This document shows positions 21,418 through 33,199 of a DNA stretch of 64,000 nucleotides, piece by piece. Source of the DNA: Myrica gale (Eukaryota > Streptophyta > Magnoliopsida > Fagales > Myricaceae); the NCBI GenBank assembly GCA_963930655.1, contig OZ005616.1, positions 11,498,001-11,562,000 on the forward strand, given 5' to 3'. Numbering within the stretch: the first letter of the stretch is position 1; each line of letters starts with the position of its first letter. The notes below the pieces were generated by a model that worked only from the letters and a program-made list of their open reading frames with translations, was not told where the DNA came from and made no database searches. A program made the position numbers and the translations under genes.

Positions 21418-24400
21418 CTATTGGCCGGGTCGAACTGATGGCAGCTTGGGCAAGCGCCTCAGTTGTGCCGGCTGTGACCCACCTTTCATCCTCGTCTGTC
21501 CCTTTTGTGGAGTGAATTTATAATTAGGCTTAGGAATGTAATGACAATTATTGCACATTTTTTAATGGCTAAAAATGTTTACCTTAGACATGACTTTCCT
21601 CTTTCTTGTACTCTTTTTGGCAGACAATCTCATTGGCTGAAATGGATGCTGTGGTTGTGATCCTTGTCCCTAATTTTCAACAAATTACATATATATTTTT
21701 TAGACAAAACTTTTAATATGACTTATGATAAAGAAATCAAGGTAAGTATTTTTTTTAACGTTACCTCCGTTCCAGTTTCCCTTCAAGTCTCTGGTGGTTG
21801 TGATGGTTGCAATGGTTGTGATCCTTGAACCTAAATGTATGACATATCATCATGTTTCATTTGTCATGTCAGATTCAATATGTGCGTAGGGACTTTGTCC
21901 TTACCTCAGTTCCAAATTTCTTTCGGGAAGATCTTCGAGGCTGTGATGTAGGGACTTGCGTTGATTCGCTAGTATGAGCCTATATATTAAGATGTGTTAG
22001 CAATTATTTATCACTAATTATCAACGTGAATGAGTTATGGTAAAACAAATATTACCTCACAAGGTTCTACAGTCGTTGTATTATTTCCAGCAAGCTGCGA
22101 CGCTCACTTGATGGTCCGACCTCATCCTAAAATGAATCTAATGTCAGTAATTATTTGAAGTACCGCAATAAAACTCAAAATCCGCATAATGTCACCTTAT
22201 TTGTAGCTTTCTGTGAATCCTAGTTTTCAGAATTAAGGCAACTCAAGAGGGGGGTGAATTGGTTTTCTAAAAATTTTTGATATTAACCCCCAAAGACGTG
22301 TTTGCTAGTAGATACTACTTTAGCACAAGTATAATATCCAATAAGAGTAAGTATGTGCTTAAAGTAAAGAGTAGGGATAAGAGAAGCAAACACTCGATTT
22401 TTAGGTGGTTCGGCAAACCCGCCTACATCCACCCCTCAAGCTCCTTCACCGAGCCTTGAGGTTTTCCACTATCTTCTAATAGCTTTACACACTAGCTTTC
22501 GGGTGCTAGTGAACCGTACAAGTGTTTTCCCGGGCTCAACACTCAAACCCACCCAAGTGGTTTTTTCGGGCTCACCACTCACAACCTAACAAGCTTGAGA
22601 TATATACTCTATAAGCTTCTTCTTTAGTGAACAACCTCACTAAAGGAAATACTTCACTAAAGGAAACACCTCACTAAAGGAAATACCTCTCTTGGATATG
22701 AAGATAGAAGAACAAAAACTCTCTTGATAGAGTAGATATGAAAATGGAAGGTTCTATCTCTTGATTCACACAAAGACAAGGATATGAAAGTGTTTTTTGT
22801 ATGAATGATATGAGAAATATGAAATAGGAAGGTTTGGAATATTTCTCAAGCTATACAAATGATATGTGGTCATTGGTTCTTTGTTTTGGACGTTATGGTC
22901 GTGTATTTATAGGTCACATATGAAAACTAGCCGTTTATAGCCGTTAGGGGTCGATTTGACAATTTTATAGTTGTACCGGTCGACCGGTTCAAGTAGCCGT
23001 TGCCCAACGGTCATAAATTTGAATGCTGTCAAGATCATCCACTTCATGTAGAGGTCGACCGCTACAAAAATTTCATCGACCGGTTCATTTAAAACCATGT
23101 TTTTGACCACTTTTAAACACTCAATTTTAAAGACTTACTTCCCATAAGTATATGAAGGGTTTGAGAGTTTGTTTGGGGTGTTTTGAATCCTTTAAAAATA
23201 TTTTAATATTTCAAACAAAACTTAAAACGGTTTATGCACGTTTTGAAACATATGCAAGTGTGATTCATAATCCTTGTCAAAAGTGAAACAAAGAGTTACA
23301 AGGATTATACCCTAAGGTCTTGAAACTTCACTATGAGCTCCTTGCATCTTCTTGTTCTTATTTCTTCAAGTCTTTGGCTCTTTCATCAAGTCGTCTTTGT
23401 CTTTGAAGATGTCTATTTTATAAACTTGATCAATTTATTGAAATCATCAAAATCTTGATTGTGCACAAAAGCCAACTCTTGGATGGCTTCTTCGGTTGGG
23501 ATTTGGCAGGTAATTGCATCTCCTTGCATTATGGCCAAGAACGCCGCATGTCCCGTAACGAACCGGTAAGCCACACTGAGTAACGTTATACGGATGTTGT
23601 GGCTCATCATCTGCTTGTACCCTTGCTTTCCTTGGACGGCCAGTCATAGACCAAATCACAGGAGGTCCTATAGGTAATACATCAGCGCGATGCCACTCTC
23701 CCTGTCCAATCATGGACGTAATCCTCGGAGAGCAGTTTATCACAATATATAGTAGCGCAAGCATGCGCACATGGGATGTCGTTAAACTGCTATCGTCCAC
23801 AACTGCATTCTCGGTCTCCAATGTTAACCAATTTACGATCCCTATCAGTTGTTTCAACCTCAAAACTGGTCCCATCCATCCACTGGCAGATGCAATGCCA
23901 AGCTTCATGTTTGTTCTTCTCAAGCTTCCTCTATATATGAGGATAGATATCCCAAGTTGCAATTTGGAGCATCGCCCGTTTGTTCGTGAGCCGGTTCATC
24001 AATAAACGTCTGATATCCTCCATCATCGTCAAGATAGGCTTATCCCGTGTTTTGAGGATCCAAGAATTGAATGTTTGAGCGATGTTACTAAGTAGAAAAT
24101 CGCTCTTCGAGGTTGTACTAAATGCATGTCGGGACCATCCTTAAGGGTCAACCTCTATAAGATACTTTCAAGCTTTTTCATTCACCCTTTCAAGATCTGC
24201 CATAGCTCTATCAAACCCAGATCTGGTACATGCACATGTTGCCTTCTATAGGAGGTCCTTCACAGAGTTGTCTCTCCACTGTTTGCTCTTCAAGTTGGCG
24301 TTCAAGTGCTTCACACAATGTCACTGTTAATCATTCGGCACTAACTTCTCTAGTGCCTCCCGAAGCCGCTATAAAACAGTTTGATAGTTAGTATGGAATA

Positions 24401-26055
24401 TCAGTACATGATTTCAATTATGGAAGAAAAGAGCAAACAGATGGTGTGCACTAACCTTTTGCCTGTCCAACATCCAACATCATGGGTGCTGATCTTCAGA
24501 TCTAATATCGTCCATGAGTATCTGTATGAACCATGTCCAAGATGATCAACATTCGACCTCTTCCATAGCATCGCAAGTGGGTACATATCATCATTTGCGT
24601 CTTTCGCCACTGCGCATAGCAACTGGCTCCCAAATGAGCCCTTAAGATGACAATAATCAAGGCAAATCATTCGCATAACCTCAGTCAAAAATCCACATTT
24701 AGGAGCTTCAAGCCTGACATACATCCGTTGGAAAAGATGTCCACTTCTTTGAATCTTCACCCATGAACCGAGGTTCCACTTATAGACAGCCAATGCGTAG
24801 TAGCATACATACTTGTATTTGTCCGCATGCCTCCCATAGACTAGCTAAAGTGCCATCTTTTTTGCCCGATACATGTGGTTCTTAGAGACTTGTACTTTAT
24901 AGTCTCTACGAATATTCCCTCCAATGTCGTGGGTGGTATGTTAGGGTCGTCCCGGATGTTTTCAAAGTACCAAGCAACAGTAAATTTGGCATCCAACTTT
25001 ATGTTCTTATGGTGCGTGCCACAAGTGTCCTTCGAGTTAAATGTCTTGATCTAAACAGCTTCTTATCATACATAAAAGACGCGTGGATCCGCCAACCACA
25101 CTTGAGTGCACAAACTGTTGTAACCCTTTTCTTGTCACTCTTAAGGCGCCGGTAGTCATAATTATTTTGGATGTCTTGCAACGTTAAAGCATTTTTAAAT
25201 TGGGCCGAATCTCTAAACTTTATTCCCTTTTCGAGGTGCATTGTACCATCCTTCAATTCCTCTTCTCGAAAGTCGGTAGTCTTCCTCTTACTTGGTTTAT
25301 CCCCATCAGAAACATTATCCTCACTGGTACTTTTCATTACATCATCATCCGAACCCTCAACAATCTTGGGCTCATCCAATGAAACATCATTCTTTGCACC
25401 TTGCCCGAACCACCTCATCGAAGCCTTCCTATCATCATCTCTACTCTCATAATTCTGAACTGCATATTCATATAGTTAATAATCGTTATCAGACTCATCA
25501 AAATCACTGACATCAACTTCATTATTACCCCCTCAATATCATCATCAGCATCAATTTCCTCTCCATCACCATTGACACCCTCGGCATCCCTCATAATATC
25601 CTCGACATGGACACCTTTAGCATCCCTCACAATTTCCTCAATATCAACACCCATATCTGTCATACTCCTATCTTCCAAAACATCATGAAAAACCAAATCT
25701 TCCTCATTGAGATTTTCCATTTCATCCGGTTCAACCACTAAGACTGGTTGACTAGTAGCATGCTCAATGTAAATCCTCAACGTGTCTCGACCTTCAAGAA
25801 GAATTCTTGCAGTGATCGTCAAGACATCAGTGTCATATTTAGAGGGGTCATTTCAGACTGAGAGTCATCTCTCTCTAGCTTACACCACAACTCCACAACA
25901 TCTGTGTAGTTCATAATTGTCTTCAACAACGTCCACATATGTGTGACTGAGATATAGTCACGGTCGAGGTCGCCTAACTTGCTAATCTGCCCTCCAATGT
26001 AGTCCCCCTTCCAAAAGTCCACTCTCCCTCCATGATGCATAACAATATTTACCAT
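21418..26055 (-). pseudogene. MuDR-type MULE transposase, split by a solo LTR
   Basis: From the ATG at 26055 the frames give VNIVMHHGGRVDFWKGDYIGG, an acidic linker (25400-25820), and the MuDR N-terminal domain (FRDSAQFKNALTLQ, ALKCGWRIHASF at 25000-25200). The DDE region follows (FQRMYVRLEAPKCGFLTEV, ICLDYCHLKGSFGSQLLCAV, 24550-24740), then a SWIM zinc finger (ECSCGRWQF, DIPCAHACA, about 23790-23840) and a C-terminal knuckle (CGVLGHNARRC, about 23500-23560). A solo LTR interrupts it at 23477; beyond, at 21418-22211, are spliced tail exons rich in GSQP-type repeats (RLSAKKSTRKRK, PAQLRRLPKLPSVRPGQ). Several frameshifts and stops (near 25480, 24999, 24400, 23900) inactivate it, and part of the DDE core between 24400 and 24000 is degraded. 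Confidence 0.88.
22212..23477 (-). mobile_element. Solo LTR (copia-like family 1), inserted in MULE transposase
   Basis: The minus strand reads from GTTGGCTTTTGTGCACAATC to CTTAATTCTGAAAACTAGGATTCACA, 1,266 bp. Family marks are CCAATTCACCCCCCTCTTGAG near the 3' end, CCGAACCACCTAAAAATCG, a TATA-like tract (TATAAATAC on minus at about 22900) and GGTCGACC palindromes at 22978 and 23050. MULE coding sequence lies on both sides, so the LTR came later. The first base reads A instead of T, and the flanking 5-mers (CTTTC, CTTGG) do not match, so the target duplication has decayed or been lost by recombination. Confidence 0.85.
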
Positions 26056-27750
26056 ATGCAAATTGAACTTAGAAAGTCATATTTTTTAACATGTCATAGA
26101 GCCTATATAATATTTGCTAACCAAATAATCAGACCTGCATTCGTATGAAAGGATAGAGAATAAGAGATAGGGGAGGGAGAGGGGGATCCCAAGCAATAAG
26201 GTCTACCCAGATGGTTAGTCTTTTCTTTTAACCAAATCATTTTTTTATGTCAAATTCTGCAGCTTTATGAATATATATACAATCATAACACTAATTTAAT
26301 CTCTTTCTTGTAAACATTATCCCAATACAATAGCTGCAATAAAATATAGGTTATAAAGGTATGTAGTCTAGTGAACAATATACATCCTAGATTGATCTGA
26401 GGCTAATCCAATTGACCAGAGTGAGCAACATAAAACCCAAATTGATCTGAGGCTACTGAAATCATAGTCAAGAGTGATATTCAAACCTATGTGAGAATTG
26501 CCAATTATACAGCAATGAAAAAAAAAGGTCAATTACCATCACTAGTTAGAGCAGCAGAACTAGTACATGGTATGTATAAACAAAGCAAAAAAATTAGTAC
26601 AATTATTCATTCATCCACCAATATAGTCCTGAACATGACTTTATCTATCTGTTACATCTTCATTAAATTTCTCATTTCCTAGAAAATTAGTACAATTTAT
26701 CATTTCATCAGTCATCATACATATGAAGAGGAGTATTTTGGGGAAAGGGTTTAGTTATCATGAAGCATGCCCAACTCTAGAATTTAAAACACAGGGCTTT
26801 CTATGTTCAATAAAATGAGTACAACTAGTCAGCAGCATTTAAGAACTTTATTCAAGTTATTAACTAGAAGTACTGCACGCCAAGTTCCATTCTTCAAAAT
26901 TAGCCTATCCTAAATTCATTTTCTTTTGAAATTCCAACCTACTTTGATAATTCGAAGCTTAAGAATAAAGTGGACCAAATGTAAACCACATGGACATTAT
27001 AAGGAAACCTCAAGGATACAAATGTCACCCTGAATTAGTCAAACACGCATCTCAATAAAAAAATGACAGATAAAAAGACAGCCTGACATTCTAGGAGGGA
27101 CCACTTCGTTAATATATGGGCAAACAACAGATAAAAAGACAACTTGACATTCTAGGAGGGACCACTTCGTTTTTATATGGGCAATTGACAAAGTTGCAAT
27201 TCAACCAAGAGGGGACACATTTCTAGTAGACAATATTCAATTCAGCAAAAGGGGGGACATGTATGGGTGGACGAATGACAAAACAATTCATATTTGTAGC
27301 TAACCCAGTGGTTATTGTCACCAACTACTTTATAGCTTCAAAAATTCCATATAATACCCACTAAACATTCCCAACACAGAAAAGTTAAGTACAGACATTT
27401 TCAACAACAACGACCTATACACTTTAAACAGAAAACCATATAAAAGTACTGAAAAATTCCCTAAACAGTTTCGTTACTTGCCTTTCGAAAACCTCAGGTA
27501 GGGTGTTCCTTTCGTTGATCCCCGATGGAATTGAAGACAACGTGGAATGGGACGGTTCGATTGTCTGTTCCTTTCATTCGAGTGATTTGGGGAAAGGGGG
27601 CACGGTTCAATTGATTTGGGGTAAATAGCTAAGGTTTGAGAGTTTTCAATGATTTAGGGAACGTTTGGAGTGTTTTGGGGAAATGTTCAACTGTTCAGGT
27701 GAAAGGGGACACGAATGAGAAAGGCGATGGGGGGACAAAAGTTGTGCGAT
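26056..27750 (-). other. MULE 5' non-coding region upstream of transposase
   Basis: Between the transposase start and the right TIR no coding domain is seen. It holds a tandem duplication at 27063-27186 and presumably the transposase leader, possibly spliced. Confidence 0.5.
27063..27186. repeat. Two-copy 62-bp tandem duplication
   Basis: The words GACAGATAAAAAGACA, TTGACATTCTAGGAGGGACC and CACTTCGT are repeated twice, about 62 bp apart, with a few mismatches. Confidence 0.75.
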
Positions 27751-28047
27751 AATTTTTTAGTAACGTGGCAAGGGCAATTTCGAAATGGAAAAATTGTGGA
27801 CAGCGTGGACTGTACGGCAACCACATGGATATATGCCCAATCAGCAAATTGAACACGTGTCATCTTTCTTTTTGACCATGACGTGTAATTTTTTGAAAGC
27901 TCAACAATTCCCGTTAGTTTGGAGACGGAATATGGACATAAAGGTATTTTTGGGAAAAGTACATCACCACAAGAGTAGCGGGACAACAAATTGAACCATA
28001 GGGGCATATTCAAGAAAAGTATATACCACAGGGGCATGCGTATTAAT
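27751..28047. repeat. MULE right terminal inverted repeat, inner part
   Basis: Inverted counterpart of 19267-19566. The last 6 bases (28896-28901) were separated from it by the hAT insertion. Confidence 0.92.
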
Positions 28048-28887
28048 CAGTGGCGGAACGAAGGGGTAGCGGTCCTGGGCGGCCGCTACCCCTCAAGCCA
28101 CCAAAAAAGAACTATTACGTGCAATTATAAATATTTTTTTTTTAAAAAAAATAAGGACCGCTGCCCCTCAAACCACTAAAAATGAAAAGTGTAACTTTAC
28201 GCTGACAGGAAAACAATGCTGCACACGTGAGGTTTGACAGAAAAGTGTAACTTTACGCTGAGAAAAGTGTAACTTTACGCATAGTGTTCTCTTTCCACTG
28301 TGCTCACGCAAGCATAATGTAAGAGAAATCACTATGCTCGCGCGAGCAGTGGAATTTCCACTATGCTAGCAATTTCTTATTTGTTTTTGTTATTTATCTC
28401 TAAATTTAATTTAATTTTAATTATTTATATTAAATATTTTCAGTATGCAATGAAGGAGCCGTCGACTCAGACGCTTTTTGACAAAATATATAACCATAGT
28501 CTTAACCCACGGCCAAACGATGAGTTTTGGGTCCTGGTTTAATTTTTAGAACCTCGACCCCCTGAACCAGAACCTGACCCCGAATCCAAACAAGCCTTTA
28601 TAGGTTTCCATAGTCTTGCAGAGCAAGTTGAACTGCCAGAGTCTCTGCACATTCTATGTTAAAGATCATCAAAAGCAGGCATAGCTACAAAAGTGAGAAA
28701 AAAAGTTAATGAGCAGGATGCAATTGTCACCTATGTACATGTATTGTAATATTTTTAGTGCTTATAGTTCTTAATTTTTGATATTGTAATTGTAAGATAC
28801 TTTTTAACATTAGAAAGGAAAAAAAATTCTTGTTATTTCGTTTTTAAAATTCGACTCCCCTGAATATTGGTCCTAGTTCCGCCACTG
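28048..28887. mobile_element. Non-autonomous hAT element in the MULE terminal repeat
   Basis: An 840-bp element with inverted ends CAGTGGCGGAAC and GTTCCGCCACTG, flanked by exact 8-bp repeats GTATTAAT (28040-28047, 28888-28895), the hAT duplication size. Removing it and one repeat restores the MULE end. The interior holds three copies of GTGTAACTTTACGC (28180-28280) and a TGCTCGCGCGAGCA palindrome near 28335. It has no transposase. Confidence 0.93.
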
Positions 28888-28910
28888 GTATTAATTAAGC
28901 CTTTTTGTTA

Positions 28911-29478
28911 TTGCGATTCGACAGAGGGTTTTTTTTTCAAATGGTTGGTCAGAGTCAAATTTCAAACTAATGTGATGGATACCTCTGCAAACAAAAAAGG
29001 AAAATAATTCGTAAGAATTATAACTACTTTCGGAATGCATAAGATAAGGAAAAAGAAATTGCAGAATAGAAGAATAGAAGAACTTTGCGTGCTGGAGGTT
29101 GCGTCCACATGCAAAACATCCACAAAACTGAAGTACCCATAACTATTGATCAAAAGCTTACAGTTTTAGCGGTCTTGCTATAAAGTAGACATATGTGGTT
29201 TGGTGCATTTTTCGGTAAATCATACCCATGGTTGCAGTCTCGTACGAAAAAGAGTCAAAATAAGCTTCACATGAGTCGTACAGAACTGATCAACACAGCT
29301 GCTTTCTAACTGGAAACTCAATTAAAAAGAAGCACAACATAAGAAGTTCAACTTTAAATTATTCCTCGATATCTCTTGTGATGACTGTCCACCCACATTA
29401 CAAAATTTATGTCTTTGAACAAGGGAAATTTCCCAAGATCTTATAACCATTAGAGCAGAACCAAAGTACCCAGGAGTT
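28911..29478 (-). other. 3' flank of mt-L12 gene
   Basis: Includes the mt-L12 3' untranslated region, of unknown length. An AATAAA overlaps the stop codon (29477-29482). No other gene is supported. Confidence 0.45.
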
Positions 29479-30084
29479 TTATTCCATACTCGCAACTCCT
29501 CCAGCCGCCTTTATTTTCTCTATTATGTTATTCGCCTCCTCCTTAGTGACCCCTTGCTTTAGTAGAGTGGGAACCTTCTCAACCAGGTCTTTAGCCTCTT
29601 TCAATCCCAGACTAGTAAAAGCCCTGACTTCTTTGATCACCTTGATTTTGGCAGCTGCATCAAACTTCTCCAACTTAACATCAAATGCTGTTTTCTCTAC
29701 CTTTTTCTCCTCAGCCTTTGCAGATCCAGCAGCCCCACCTACCTGTGAACCCAAGTCCATCCCTTCAACCGAAACTGGCTGCAGCTTTGGATGCCTTAGC
29801 CTATCTCTGAGGGTAGGACCAATCTGTCTGCGGTCTTCAGGAGAAAGTGCCGCTATTCTTTCAGCAAGATTAAGGATTTTATCTGAAGGTGGGGGCCTAG
29901 GGCCATAGGGATCATAGACTAGTGGGTATTTGTACCTTTTCGGCTTGGCCTTGGGATCCCTGGGAACAAAATCAGGTTGGAAGCAACGAAACTGCAAAGG
30001 CCCAGTTATTTCGGGGAGGGTGGGATGAACACGAATGGATCTAGGTAGGGCGATAATTCCACGCAACAGGATATTCCCGCCCAT
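29479..30084 (-). CDS. Mitochondrial large-subunit ribosomal protein bL12 (L7/L12)
   Basis: A 201-codon open frame without internal introns. Residues 1 to about 35 are basic and poor in acidic residues, fitting a mitochondrial targeting sequence. Then comes a plant-specific proline-rich segment ([28 protein letters not shown]), a helical segment with [18 protein letters not shown] that corresponds to the stalk-dimerisation region, and an Ala/Gly-rich hinge (about 110-130). The L7/L12 C-terminal domain at about 131-201 has [34 protein letters not shown] and [16 protein letters not shown]. That domain contacts translation factors on the mitoribosome stalk. The ATG follows an acceptor (TTGACAG|ATG), so the leader is spliced. 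No lesion is seen; this looks functional. Confidence 0.93.
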   Translation of the reverse strand: MGGNILLRGIIALPRSIRVHPTLPEITGPLQFRCFQPDFVPRDPKAKPKRYKYPLVYDPYGPRPPPSDKILNLAERIAALSPEDRRQIGPTLRDRLRHPKLQPVSVEGMDLGSQVGGAAGSAKAEEKKVEKTAFDVKLEKFDAAAKIKVIKEVRAFTSLGLKEAKDLVEKVPTLLKQGVTKEEANNIIEKIKAAGGVASME

Positions 30085-31735
30085 CTGTCAAGAAAGAACA
30101 TTTATCTTTTTGTAAGTAGATATGCATTCAACGTTTGCAAAAATAAATTTGACAGTATAATACACCATCCACATGCATGCTTCAATTTGGATTTGGAGAA
30201 CACATAATTGCAGACTTCTGGTGTTCCGGTGTCCAGTGACTTATGATACTACGCATGTGAATAACTACCCTCAAGGCTGGTAATGAAGCCTTTATAGCAG
30301 CAAACTGAACTTCACCGGTGAATGATTTTGAAGAGGGTGACATGGTATCAGTTAACTTGAGACAAGAGGTTCTTAGAACTTATTCCATTCTCAAGTAGAG
30401 GAACTTAAGGCCATCCAGTGGTTAACAAACATCAACTTGAATGCTTAAATTTTCTTCAGTTGCCATCAGAGCTGCAAGTTGACCTGCTCTTTAATGTTTC
30501 CAGTAGCTACCTATTTGAACACCTGGTAGATTTGATGGAAAGTAGAAGCTGTTGATAAACATGTTTATTATCCACCAAAGCTTAGAAACGGGTTATTGAA
30601 GATGTCCTGGATGTCATAGTGGCTGATTCAAGGAAGGACGGCCAATATAGATATTGCTTAATGAAGAAATTGAGTAAGCCAGTGAGTGAAGTTACATGGA
30701 TTGATAAAGCAGAGTCGAAAAAAATGATCAAGAGGTTTCTGCTAAGACTGTCAAGGTTTGCTCGTCCCGACCAAGAATTCCCCCACCTAAGAGGGGTAGG
30801 GGATCCAAATCCAAAGCAACAGCAAACTCACCAGTGCACTTGGACATGCCCACTAGCTACCATCATTCCAACCTTCTATTTAAAAAACTGAAAAATGAAA
30901 AGAAATTTGTTTCATTTTTTCCCCAACTGCTTCTTCATTTTCTCTTGGAATTATGAAGCATCATTATTTTCCAATTCATGTCCATTCCATGTTAAATTAC
31001 ACAAAGCATATTTGGACAGAAGGGCTACATTGACAACAAATAAAAAATTCAAAGATATTACATTGATCAAATCTAAACTTGTTGACAATGATATCAAAGT
31101 TGAAGGGAGACAAAATGTATTCATCCCTAAAAAATTTATCCATTGCAATCAAAATAGCAGCTTCAAAAAAAGAAAAATGCAATGCATATTCTTGTCATGC
31201 TTATTTTCAATTTGTATACGAAGATAGACATTCCACATGCATATAATAACACTGTTTACACAAGTTCATCAACCAACATTCAAACATACGAAGTTCATTC
31301 TGGAAATAAATGAAAGAAAACTGCTGCAGAGTACCTTAATGAAAAGCTGTCAAGATTTCATAGATCCCAGAGCGAGCTCCAACACCCAAAGTTCTCACCA
31401 AAGCTAACCAGCCAAAACCACTGTATAAATCTACAATATTAAGATAAGCAAATACGCAATAGAGAAAGAGATACAATTCAGAAACAGCAAATCCATAACG
31501 AAACCCTAAAGCAGTTTAAAGAAATCAGCCGTAGGATAGACAACATTTACAAAACTAAACATACCTTGGTGAGAGTGAGAGAGAGAGAGATTCGGCGCCC
31601 AAAGTGATTCCGGCCAGAGAGAGATTTCGGAAGATGGCAGCGACGTCACGGAGAGAGAGAGAGGGGGTTTCGGAAGGGAGGAGCACAAAGGGAGCGGCGG
31701 CAGGGAGGGTGGGGGGCTGAGTCTCGGTGTCTTCT
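30085..31735 (-). promoter_or_regulatory. mt-L12 leader introns and 5'UTR exon(s)
   Basis: A donor CACCAAG|GTATGT at about 31566 ends a GA/CT-rich probable first 5'UTR exon (31567-31735). A second possible leader exon is at about 31334-31430, with donor TTAAG|GTACTC. The final acceptor is immediately before the ATG. A long leader intron is common in plant ribosomal-protein genes; exact exons need transcripts. Confidence 0.45.
30580..30890 (+). pseudogene. Unrecognised protein-coding fragment in mt-L12 intron
   Basis: The plus strand gives VIEDVLDVIVADSRKDGQYRY, then KKLSKPVSEVTWIDKAE, and in the next frame IPPPKRGRGSKSKATANSP. The first part loosely resembles the strand-and-tryptophan pattern of a retroelement chromodomain; the second resembles an AT-hook. 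I cannot name the family. It lacks a start context and is broken by a frame change, so it is probably a relic. Confidence 0.3.
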
Positions 31736-31809
31736 CGAATAAACGGAGTTCTTGTACTCGTCCGTTTAAACCAAGGTGACTTGCGTTTTTTTCTTTTGTG
31801 TTCAAAAAT

Positions 31810-32535
31810 AAAAATGGAAAGAAAATTTAGACATTTCCGCCCGAATTTTCGGTTTCAATTTCGAAAAAATAAAAAATATGATTCTGTTCTGATTTTCGCA
31901 CTGAATTGGATATCAAATTTTCGGAAAGATTTGGAAACTTTACCCATCCTTAAAGATGCTAGAAGGTGGGCAAAAATTTTGGCCAATATCAAAATTTCAG
32001 GTTAGTACATACTGAAACTGGAATATATTTTTTTTCATTTTTAAAATTGGAATCGAAAATTCTAACAGCGGAATTTTCTATTCCGATTTTTTTTATTATT
32101 TAAATAAAATATGGCTTAAAATCTTGTAATTTTACTTTAGATTTTGAGTGAATCTTTATTTTATTTTAGAAAGAATTTAAAATATTGTAATTTTAAAATA
32201 GGGTTCAAAACCTTTTGTGATACCCATAATTTTATAACGTTGTAATTTTATTTTAGATGAATGTTTATTTTAGATTTTGGATAAATATGTACTTTACATT
32301 TTATTTATTGTTAGTTTATGATGTATAATAAAATAATTTGTGCAAAATTCAGACGCATAAAATTTTAGGGTCCAAAAAAAATCTAACAAAAAAAGTCAAC
32401 ATAATGAAACCGAATTTTTTGTTTCTAATTCCGAAATAAAATAAAAATTAAATATTTAATTTCGATAAGTACCAACACCGAAATCGGAAAAAGTTCAATT
32501 TTTATTCTTATTAGTTTGGTACCCACTCTTAATGC
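31810..32535. repeat. Remnants of hAT-like elements with CCGAAATTTTCGG-type arms
   Basis: Repeated CCGAATTTT/TTTTCGG words and two ends of the type TACCCA(T/C)(C)CTTAA (about 31941-31955 and 32520-32531) resemble the inverse of TTAAGGGTGGGTA termini of plant hAT elements. Left ends were not resolved. Confidence 0.35.
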
Positions 32536-32650
32536 TGGCTGGAGGCTAGGAACCACGTTGGTCTGACTTTAGAAGCTGCGTTAGTAATGGGCTGAGTGAT
32601 ATGTACTGGGCTGGCTCATCTGCTTATGTTTTCTTTTTAGGCCTTGTCTA
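32536..32650 (-). repeat. Diverged inverted copy of the RPS25 proximal promoter
   Basis: The plus strand here resembles the reverse complement of 37425-37580. Shared words are GCTGGAGGCT, CCACGTT(N)GTC, GAAGCT(G/A)CGT and ATATGTACTGGGCTG followed by a CATxTGCTT. Both carry TGGGCT site II-like motifs. It lies upstream of mt-L12 on the minus strand, so it may be that gene's promoter separated by later insertions. Confidence 0.5.
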
Positions 32651-33199
32651 GATAATTACCTCATATCATATGCTACAAAAATAGAGAAATCGAATAAGAA
32701 TTAGAGAAGAAAAAACCTAGGATTGTGTAAATCTTGGAAGTGCGACCTCGAAATAGCGTTGTCTCTTATAACTGTTTCTTATCTTTTCATTAGAGTGTAA
32801 TTAAATCCAGTTAAATACAGTAAGTTTCAAAGAATTTGTATGCGTAATTAGAGGTTTCATTCTCCATCCAATAAGCTGTACCTCCAAAAGAATTTAAATG
32901 GCTAAATGAAGAGGGACTGAAATCTATAAAGGTTCTAATGTCTTATACTCCATAACGATATTAATTAGAACATCTTATATATGTGAGACGAAAAATATGT
33001 GATTTAATTTTTAATAGCTTATAAGTAAAGAGATATACTTATATTTCCAACCTCACAAAAACATTAAAATGAGAAAAGGCTTGGAATGCCATTAAAATTA
33101 GGATCATACTTGAGTTCCTCGTCCCATTATAGTCTTGTCGATTGTATATCAAGGACCTTAATATCCAAAAGCTCCATCGACTTGTGAAATGCAGATTTA
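32651..33199. other. AT-rich intergenic sequence
   Basis: No gene, repeat boundary or RNA gene is supported. Confidence 0.45.

Larger units (their letters stand above)
19267..28901 (-). mobile_element. Mutator-like element (MULE) with two convergent genes, TIRs and 9-bp target duplication
   Basis: The element starts GGCTTAAATAATACGC and ends GCGTATTAAT(insertion)TAAGCC. It is flanked by exact 9-bp repeats TTTTTGTTA (19258-19266 and 28902-28910), the Mutator signature. Inverted terminal repeats of about 300 bp pair 19267-19566 with 27751-28047 plus 28896-28901. Inside are a minus-strand MuDR-type transposase (26055 to 21418) and a plus-strand GRF zinc-finger gene (19714-21351). Total length is 9,635 bp, of which 1,266 is a solo LTR and 848 is a hAT element with its duplication. 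Both genes are disabled, so the copy is dead but nearly complete. Confidence 0.93.
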
